Shown here piece after piece: positions 1 through 6,040 of a DNA stretch of 10,196 nt. A program made the position numbers and the translations under genes. The notes under the pieces are model-generated. The model did not search any database. It saw only the letters and a program-made list of their open reading frames with translations, and was not told the origin of the DNA. Where the stretch lies: assembly GCA_015501055.1 (NCBI GenBank), contig JADNYV010001039.1:1-10196 (forward strand), read 5' to 3'. This DNA is from Mucidula mucida (Eukaryota; Basidiomycota; Agaricomycetes; Agaricales; Physalacriaceae). The number at the start of each line of letters is the position of its first letter. Position 1 is the first letter of the stretch.

Positions 1-1
1 T

Positions 2-253
2 TATGGCACACACGAGCAGACATGGGAACCGGCATGCAATCTCAAGAATGCCGACGAAGCCATCCACAATTTTCACCAACAGTGCCCGAACAAGCCGAAG
101 CCACCTGCGCTTGCTGAATTGAAGTCCCCTATGTCGCAGTTTCCATCCATTATTCCGACACATGCCACCCCTGATACCGAACCCCTTGACGTCACGCTAC
201 CCTCTGCAGCTCTCATGGAGCAACTCTGGCGCAGAATGGAACTTGCACCTTAA
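2..253 (+). CDS. C-terminal end of Ty3/gypsy chromovirus polyprotein (chromodomain), 5' partial
   Basis: The frame is open from base 2 to a TAA at 251-253 and gives 83 residues. The first ~35 match the second half of a chromodomain as found at the integrase C-terminus of Ty3/gypsy chromoviruses: a WEP motif followed by NLKNADEAIHNF, the usual alternating hydrophobic helix. A less conserved tail rich in Pro, Ser and Thr follows and ends MELAP. In this family the chromodomain sits after the integrase core and guides insertion by binding chromatin. The stop lies about 11 bp before the LTR and runs straight into a purine tract, the normal layout at the 3' end of such elements. Upstream protease, reverse transcriptase, RNase H and integrase core lie outside the window, so it is unknown whether the element is intact. 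No frameshift is visible in this piece. Confidence 0.85.
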   Translation, partial: YGTHEQTWEPACNLKNADEAIHNFHQQCPNKPKPPALAELKSPMSQFPSIIPTHATPDTEPLDVTLPSAALMEQLWRRMELAP

Positions 254-261
254 GGAGGGGG
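253..261 (+). other. Polypurine tract of the gypsy element
   Basis: The nine purines AGGAGGGGG lie immediately after the polyprotein stop and just before the TG that opens the LTR. In LTR retrotransposons this tract primes plus-strand DNA synthesis. Assignment rests on position and composition. Confidence 0.7.
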
Positions 262-644
262 TGATGTTATGAATCGCCATATTTTCACATTTTCACATCT
301 TATCATATCTTATCGGGGGCCTTGTCTTATCAACCAGTGGACTGTTTCGTCATCTGTTTTGTCACCGATCATACTCCTTTTCATTACTGAAGCCGTACTC
401 ATGCCGGACACACACCCAACACATGGATGACATCATACATGCCGATACCTCATGGACTTCCTATTGTATACACACCACCGACACTCGTAGCACACATGGT
501 TGTTTCAGCATTATTACTTACATGCAGTTACCACTTGTATTTAATGGTTTCACGGGCTAGTAGCATACAACACTGGGTCAAGGCGTGGAGTTAACCCTAG
601 CGGAAACATGTATGGACAAGGAGTCCCAAACACAGACTTACTAG

Positions 645-652
645 TATATAAG
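645..652 (+). promoter_or_regulatory. LTR TATA box, copy 1
   Basis: TATATAAG within the first copy of the LTR tandem repeat, about 140 bp before that copy's terminal CTAACA. It is a likely core promoter for the retrotransposon transcript. Confidence 0.5.
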
Positions 653-796
653 CAGTAGGTAGCATCATTGTACTTTAGTTCCAATCTCGTTTATACACCT
701 GGCCTAGCCTAGTCTTACAAACGCAAACGCTTTCTTCCTTAGTTCTTGCTGTGGTACCTGGTTGAGTCTTGTGGCTTAGTCAGTGCTAACAACTAG

Positions 797-804
797 TATA
801 TAAG
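797..804 (+). promoter_or_regulatory. LTR TATA box, copy 2
   Basis: Second TATATAAG, exactly 152 bp after the first, with the same flanks (ACTAG before, C after). Transcription from this 3' LTR would read into the split F-box exon at 999-1128. Confidence 0.5.
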
Positions 805-948
805 CAATAGTGTAGCATTGTTGTACTTTAGTTCTGATCTCGTTTATACACCTGGCCTAGCCTAGTTCTACAAACGCGAACACTTTCTTTTCTCTAAGTC
901 TCTCTGTGGTACCTGGTTTAGTCTTGTGGCTATAGTCAGTCGCTAACA

Positions 949-1372
949 GTTGCTCTTTCTAGGGTCCTTTGTATGGTGTGCTGACTGCTTGTATGTAGGC
1001 ATGGCGTAGAGGGCAAGTTGTTTAAGCTTACGGACTATTATAAGCGGAGTTTGAGAAACCAAGATGTGAATGACTTGACGGTCAGTATTGCATGCAGGAT
1101 TCCGGAGGAGGGAGAGGCGCGGGATTAGTTGTAGAATAAACCTAATGAGAGATGGGTTTTGGGAATGGTGTTTGAAACGTAGATTAGATTGTAGATGACA
1201 AGGTCGGTGTACTAAAGTAGGAGAAGCAGTGCACTAGTAGTAGTAGTTCCAAGCCCTGGAATGTATCGTAGATAGTCCGTATCGATTCTGGTATTTGTTC
1301 CACTTCCGTGTCTGGGCTCGTTCAAACACGAGTCAACAGAAGATTGGCACGAATCCCTTGACAGTGAAATAG
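949..1372 (+). repeat. Direct repeat, left copy (3' end of F-box gene plus flank)
   Basis: This segment repeats 8382-8804 in the same orientation: end of the last intron, last exon, AATAAA and about 230 bp of 3' flank. By eye the first ~250 positions carry about 25 differences, including a 3-bp indel in the exon and a 1-bp indel near the stop. The last 172 positions (1201-1372 against 8633-8804) differ at one base only. The copy starts exactly at the LTR end and stops at GAAATAG, after which the two flanks are unrelated. Confidence 0.95.
999..1128 (+). pseudogene. Last exon of a split F-box paralogue
   Basis: This is homologous to the last exon of the F-box gene (8433-8571). The intron end is preserved, with branch-like GCTGAC and acceptor TATGTAG at 991-998. 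The exon opens in the same phase with the His of the C2H2 finger (HGVEGK...). It encodes 42 residues, then TAG at 1126-1128. Compared with the complete gene it has one inserted codon (Leu, in KLFKLTD), several substitutions and a shifted end: EEGEARD instead of a tail ending KVVE, so the protein end is about four residues shorter. The frame is otherwise intact, which suggests the split was recent or the exon is still used. The rest of the gene is absent here because the retrotransposon lies directly upstream. Confidence 0.75.
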
Positions 1373-1564
1373 ATTGCTACTGTTATTATTGCTTTGGGCA
1401 TTGCTATTACGACCGCCCTTGGTCTCGAAAAATGTGGCTCTCACTTCGAAGCTGCTCCTGTTCCGTCTGGCGATGCTCTGCCCGAGCACACAGACGATGT
1501 CGATGATGATGACTCTGAGAAAGAGAAAGGCGCTGTCGAGCACGACGAGAACGCGAAGCTTTAA
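1373..1564 (+). pseudogene. C-terminal tail of a probable MFS transporter, orphan fragment
   Basis: The frame gives 63 residues up to TAA at 1562-1564. It opens with a hydrophobic stretch (IATVIIALGIAITTALGL) that looks like the last transmembrane helix of a major facilitator transporter. A motif EKCGSHFE follows, then a polar tail with an acidic run (TDDVDDDD) and a charged end. A GxExxGSHFE-like sequence after the last helix is typical of fungal carboxylate/anion MFS permeases; that family assignment is from memory of the motif and is not certain. Nothing upstream encodes the other helices: the repeat at 949-1372 abuts it and there is an in-frame TAG at 1370-1372. That TAG could serve as a splice acceptor, but no donor exon is visible. 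It is most likely a fragment brought in or truncated by the rearrangement. Confidence 0.5.
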
Positions 1565-1987
1565 TCGTATGAAAACACGAAGTATCAATGTTTTATGTGT
1601 TACTAGTAAACGGTCTGTACTTTTAGGATGAAGTATTCATGAAAGCCATCTGGAATGCAAACGTTGATGTGGGACTTAGTAGCAGCGAAGAAGAATGTGA
1701 CAGAGAATGGAATGTCAGTTGATCGGACCTTGGACCACCTCTCAATGGTTCATTGCGATGATCGATCCGCATTGTGCGCCACCGCCTCAGTACCTTCCCC
1801 AAGCTTGAAGGCAGATAAAGTCTGGTTCTAAGTCATGGTTTGGATAATGGGTCCGAGCGGCACAGTGCAACTTGAATTAATCTGTCAGTGATCGCTAACA
1901 GAACATAGAGCACGTCTAACGAAAGACTATCGATGAATACTATGTAGTATATACATGAGATCCTGGTATCATCCCAAAGTGAGCGCC
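1565..1987. other. Intergenic, no gene seen
   Basis: About 420 bp between the transporter tail and the convergent MYND gene. It presumably holds the 3' untranslated sequences of both. I see no RNA gene, repeat or reading frame I can support. Confidence 0.6.
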
Positions 1988-3484
1988 TCAGTGTTTCCGG
2001 CATGCTTGAGACCCGTGGTAACCGTGCTTCCAGGTCGCTTTCGAGCAGGCACGGGAGCACACCACATAGCTCAGACACGCGGAACAGCGCATATAGCGTT
2101 TCTCTTCAGTAATAGGCGCTGAACACTAGTAATCATCAGAACAGCCAGCGGCTCGTATAAAGCATTAAGGACGTACATTTTCGTTCATACAGTGGATAAC
2201 AAGCGTTCCTGTAACGGGCATCACCGTCATTTTATCGCGTAGCGTGTCCAAGAATGTATGCCACCCAACTGCCAACGGATGCGCCGACGAAGAAGGCGGC
2301 AGGCTATTCCACAATGCTTGGTCATTCCTGACAGCGTACATTATATCGCGCAGTCTGACGGCCACACGCTTACTCCTCAAACTCCATGCTGCAATGTACT
2401 CCAACAACAGCGGCAACGATCCACCATAGAGAGGTCGATTATTCCCAAAACGCGCTGCGGCGTGAACGACGACCTGAATAATTCCACAGTCCAACACATT
2501 TAAATCGGCCAGGCAGACGAGACTTCGTCTTTGAGGAGAAGATATATTTCCTGAGCGACCTCAACTGCTTGTTCGTGTGCTGTATACTTCTGTGTTTCCC
2601 ATGTGCGTGATGTTCTAGGATCGTCAATGACGAGGCGCTTGAGGATATCGCATAGACATTCGATGACGCCCAAGCGGAAGAAGGTGCGGCGTAGCGAAGG
2701 CCTAATCTGGCCGATGAGTCCCAGACCACGCACATTAGTAAGTGTAGCGGAAGGGAGAGGGAATGATGGATCGTAGAGACCGTACGCAGTCTCGAGCAGG
2801 CGTTCAACGGCGCCGCATAGTTGGGATTTGGGAATAGTGCTGGCGGCATACTCCAGCGCTTCCTTGGTTGGTGGGCAGGAGAGAAGGTTAAGGATATCGA
2901 CAATTGCTGTGTCAAAATTCGAAGCGACAACGCCAGAAGAGAAGGTGGCCCAAGTGGTGACGAGGATCTGCATGTTTTGCAGAAGCGCTGGGGATAAGGT
3001 GAAGAGTTTCAATCCCGCCGTGGTGGAGAGAAGGCTGCCAAGCGCCAACAAGATCACGCGAGAGGTGGCATAACAGAAGGAAGGATCGTCGGCGCATGTG
3101 CATATGCAGAGGGTGTTCAAGACGAGAGAGTAGAAAAGAGCGGCAAAGGGGGAGAATTGTTCAATGAAAGTGGCGGTATAAGTTAGCGAAGCCGGGTTCC
3201 AGAAGCGATACACGGCTTCGACGGCGAGGCCGACATTCACGGCAGTCTGATAATACTGCTCTTTTGGAATGGTCTCAAAGTCCAGAGACGCCAGGTCTTG
3301 GAGGTGAGCCTGTAAATGAGGAAGAATTTGACCGCCACTACCAGTACTCGAGGTGAGGGATCGGCAGAGGCATCGAGCATTGGGGGATGGATTCTGAAGC
3401 TTGCAAACCACGGTTCTGTCGAGCTGGGGGATTTGTTAGTGGACAATAATAGAGAACAGGCGAACAGCTTACAAAAAACTGCAT
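1988..3484 (-). CDS. MYND-type zinc finger protein
   Basis: Minus-strand gene with four proposed exons: 3484-3473, 3423-2524, 2473-2177 and 2125-1988 (TGA), about 448 residues. Intron 1 (3424-3472, GTAAGC, branch CTAAC, CCCAG) and intron 3 (2126-2176, GTACGT...TACTAG) are convincing. The start ATG at 3484 gives MQFF, then LDRTVV. Residues ~20-390 are helical and Leu/Ala-rich, like the armadillo-like region of fungal MYND proteins. The C-terminus is a MYND finger: CMNENC, then CSAC, five residues, CSRAC, and WKHGYHGSQAC. This supplies the eight zinc ligands; the CxxxxC first pair is the fungal variant. MYND fingers bind proline-rich partners; the role here is unknown. The exon 2-3 junction is doubtful: either a 50-bp intron with a poor donor (GTCTCG, 2474-2523) or a one-base deletion near 2503-2512. 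A frameshift correction would give DLNVLDCGIIQ in place of the intron and about 465 residues. Confidence 0.8.
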
Positions 3485-3555
3485 GACGGGCGATGAGGTG
3501 AAACTGAAGGAATGTCGAGAGGAGGGTGTGTTGATGTCTGCTGGCGCAGTTTCGA

Positions 3556-3566
3556 GATTATATATC
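3556..3566 (-). promoter_or_regulatory. Possible TATA box of the MYND gene
   Basis: On the minus strand this reads GATATATAATC, 72-82 bp before the proposed start codon. It is framed by a 6-bp inverted repeat, TGGCGC at 3542-3547 and GCGCCA at 3567-3572. Position and composition fit a core promoter; there is no other support. Confidence 0.35.
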
Positions 3567-4031
3567 GCGCCAACAATGTATTCCTAGATTGGATGTCACT
3601 TTGCAGTGTGGACTCCGGGGTACCATTGTTCGCTGTGTTTGGTAATTGCTTGAAGTCCACATTTCACGTTCATCGGACGATGTGGCAGATAAACTCAAAT
3701 AGAAGGACGGTCCTGGCATCTTGTGTGGTCATGCTATAGAAAAAGTCGCAGGGATAAGGGGCCACTCCAAGTTCTCGTCGCTGCTAGGTAGGGGAAACAA
3801 CGCAAGGTAATGTCCATACGTGTTATTTCGTTGTCTAGTAGGAGAAGCGGGTCCATTTTGAAGCGGTCCACCACCAGAACAATGCTAACGATGCAAGATG
3901 AGTGAGCTCCAGGCCCAGGCAGTCCACTTTAGAACAAAGGCATATTGTACACGAGTGCCGAAAGGGAAGAGGCGGTTGATCGGGCCGGACCGGAAAAAAT
4001 TATTATCCGCCACGACTACGACCTCGGAGTC

Positions 4032-4064
4032 CCTCCTTGTAGTTCATTCCTTCATACAAGGAGG
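4032..4064. repeat. Perfect 10-bp inverted repeat (hairpin)
   Basis: CCTCCTTGTA at 4032-4041 and TACAAGGAGG at 4055-4064 are exact reverse complements separated by 13 bases. It lies in the gene-free region. It is too short and isolated to call a terminator or transposon end. Confidence 0.6.
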
Positions 4065-4516
4065 AAGTATAACTTGTCAATGGGAAGCGCACGTGTGAAG
4101 CCATACACCGTAACTGTAAATGGTGCAGTTTCTCGGAGTCAATGATTCCAAAAACTCGTACTTACCGTCCTTTTACGGTTTCCAGGTCAAGTTGTCTGGA
4201 GGAGTGAGATGACGCGTCGCCCAGAGCTAACCCTCCTCTTTTCCGGGATTTTCTCCCAAGTCGCCCTGCTTTGGGTGCTTATCCCTGGTCCTTTTATTTT
4301 TGTGCAGTCGAAGTTGACGATATGACAACAGAGGATATTTCCAGAACAGTGCTGGGCCAGCATGCTCTAGTAGAACACTGGCTGGTAAGTTTGTCAATTT
4401 GATCTCTTCCGACCCTGTAATCACCTCACCTATCGCGAAGAAGTTTTCTCGCTTGTGGCGCGCCTTCTATTTGAAATTTCGACAGTCAGTAGGCTGAGTT
4501 AAAGTTCCTCTGAGCA

Positions 4517-4540
4517 CAGAAAGCCTTTGATGGCTTTCTG
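4517..4540. repeat. Perfect 9-bp inverted repeat (hairpin)
   Basis: CAGAAAGCC at 4517-4525 pairs with GGCTTTCTG at 4532-4540 over a 6-base loop. The right arm sequence GGCTTTCTG occurs again about 50 bp further on, within CAGCGGCTTTCTGGC near 4580. Function unknown. Confidence 0.55.
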
Positions 4541-6040
4541 AAGAGATTCGCGTAGTTTCTTGTGCCCTTATTTCCCAGCGGCTTTCTGGCAAGTGCCACG
4601 CGACTCGGAGCAGTAGTACATGCGCATTGTTTCAGTCTGGATGGAAACATCTGACACTGTGCGAGCAAGCCAGACATGACTATTCAATAAGCGACTCGTC
4701 CTGCCGACTTGTTATCGCACCAGTCTTTGGGTCCTCCACCATCAAGTTGTCAACAAGATGCATCGTGGGAAAAACTCCCTAAACGGAACCCGGCCTGCCT
4801 CCTGCGCTCATGATGTCCTTCGTCGTCGTGCTCTACGTCACTCACCGCGCTCGAGACTTTAAAGCCCATGCATAATATCCCTTTCTCTTTGACTCCAGCT
4901 TCGCCTAGGTTACTGGTGTAACCTTCGACACGGCCTTCCTTGTCTTCCCGGCGGTTCTACCACTGCCAGGATTTTGCAATCGAGGAGGATATCGTCCCGA
5001 CAGGAATGACGACCGACGATTAGTAGTCGAGTCAAGAACACCTTATCCGTTGTGCCTACTGACTGTTGACAGACCGCGCGACCACTATCTATGACTTTTA
5101 ACCGGTGCCCAACTTGAGCGCTCTCGCCAGGCTGATCTCGTATTCTGGACAATGTTTGGCGGTTTCTACCGACGCCATTGCATATTCTCTGCCATATCGG
5201 GCGATACCGGTAGTCGTTGGTGTTCAGGCGCGTGAGATGCCCCCACTGCAGTCGCATCCATATATGACTGCTAACTGCGTCGGATTTGTGGAGGGTCAGT
5301 CGCGTACTTTCTTTCCAGTGTCAGACAGTCTTAGTCTACCGGTGAGCCAGGTTATCACCCATTTCCGAGGACCACATTCAGTTCTGCTTCTGAATAAGAG
5401 CCAATCAACCTGTTGTGGACAAACTTGTTTACCAAAATATCTCTCTGATCTTTCTTCTTTGACCTTGCCCGCTACCATGATGCCGAACGAGGAACCCAAT
5501 AGGTCGCGCCTTGTATGTATTGATCTCCATTGATTGTTGGAGAGTTGATATTTTTGCCTTTCTCCGTCAAGATATCAAAGGTATCGTTATCTGGTGATGA
5601 TTCATTTATATTCAAATCTCCCTATTGAGCGATATCTTTTGTCTCATTTTGCGCTTGTATTTCGCTTGCTGACTATGTGGCGCAGTCTTCGAATTCTTTT
5701 GATCGTTGGGGAAAGACTGCATATTTACGTGCGCTGCCTTCTACGGACGCTGACACCCACACTCTGGCTGCGACTCATTTGCCCTGCAAGTCGGGGCTCG
5801 CGAGGTGACTTTGCCCGCCCTAGTCAGTGGATTTTGCCAGTGCATTTCATTAACCATGCAATATTACGAAGGCTTGTGCACTGTCCAGTACGACTGCGCA
5901 TAGGGTCATAGTCAGCCCGCCGCCCATTGTTCACCCAATGCGAACAAGCTTACGATCAGGTGACCCAGTCTCTTTTTGTTATTGCACGGCAAACAATGGA
6001 CGCACTTCACCATCCTCCACCGTCATCCAAAGCTACCATC

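Larger units (their letters stand above)
265..948 (+). repeat. 3' long terminal repeat of the gypsy element
   Basis: The LTR begins TGTTATG and ends GCTAACA, so its termini form the short inverted repeat TGTTA/TAACA with canonical TG...CA ends. It could start three bases earlier at the TG of 262. The left end follows the polypurine tract. The right end was set where homology to the last intron of the F-box gene at 8376-8432 begins (GTTGCTC against GTTTCTC). Length is about 684 bp. It contains two TATATAAG boxes because the 3' part is duplicated (see 640-948). The matching 5' LTR should lie left of the window. Confidence 0.75.
640..948 (+). repeat. Tandem duplication inside the LTR (about 152 + 157 bp)
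   Basis: Two head-to-tail copies, 640-791 and 792-948, each run from ACTAGTATATAAGC through TACACCTGGCCTAGCCTAG and TGTGGTACCTGGTT to GTCAGT and GCTAACA. They differ by scattered substitutions and small indels. Each copy has a TATA box and each ends in GCTAACA, the LTR terminus, so the duplicated unit is probably the core promoter with R and U5. Either copy alone would give a plausible LTR end. Confidence 0.85.
3485..5995. other. Large intergenic region, no supported gene
   Basis: About 2.5 kb between the divergent MYND and F-box genes. Open frames here are short, lack recognisable domains and often overlap open frames on the other strand. Exon-like pieces exist. Bases 4308-4384 lie between a good acceptor (TTTTTGTGCAG) and a GTAAGT donor and read EVDDMTTEDISRTVLG onward for 25 residues, but I could not join them to a neighbour in frame. 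A frame from ATG 5237 to 5512 ends at a GTATGT donor and stays open across a 59- or 68-bp intron to a TGA at 5626-5628, without homology I recognise. A further stretch near 5665-5800 reads SLADYVAQSSNSFDRWGK and onward to a stop. These may be decayed genes or chance. No tRNA was found. Confidence 0.5.

Noticed and set aside
2439..2930. Minus-strand 163-residue open frame inside the MYND gene
   Set aside because: Wrong frame relative to the exons on both sides that lead to the MYND finger; low-quality composition.
4910..5257. Minus-strand 115-residue open frame in the intergenic region
   Set aside because: No recognisable domain, overlapped by an open frame on the other strand, no splice or start context that favours it.
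5600..5645. T-arm-like sequence TTCAAATCTCC as part of a tRNA
   Set aside because: No matching acceptor stem, D-arm or anticodon arm could be folded around it.
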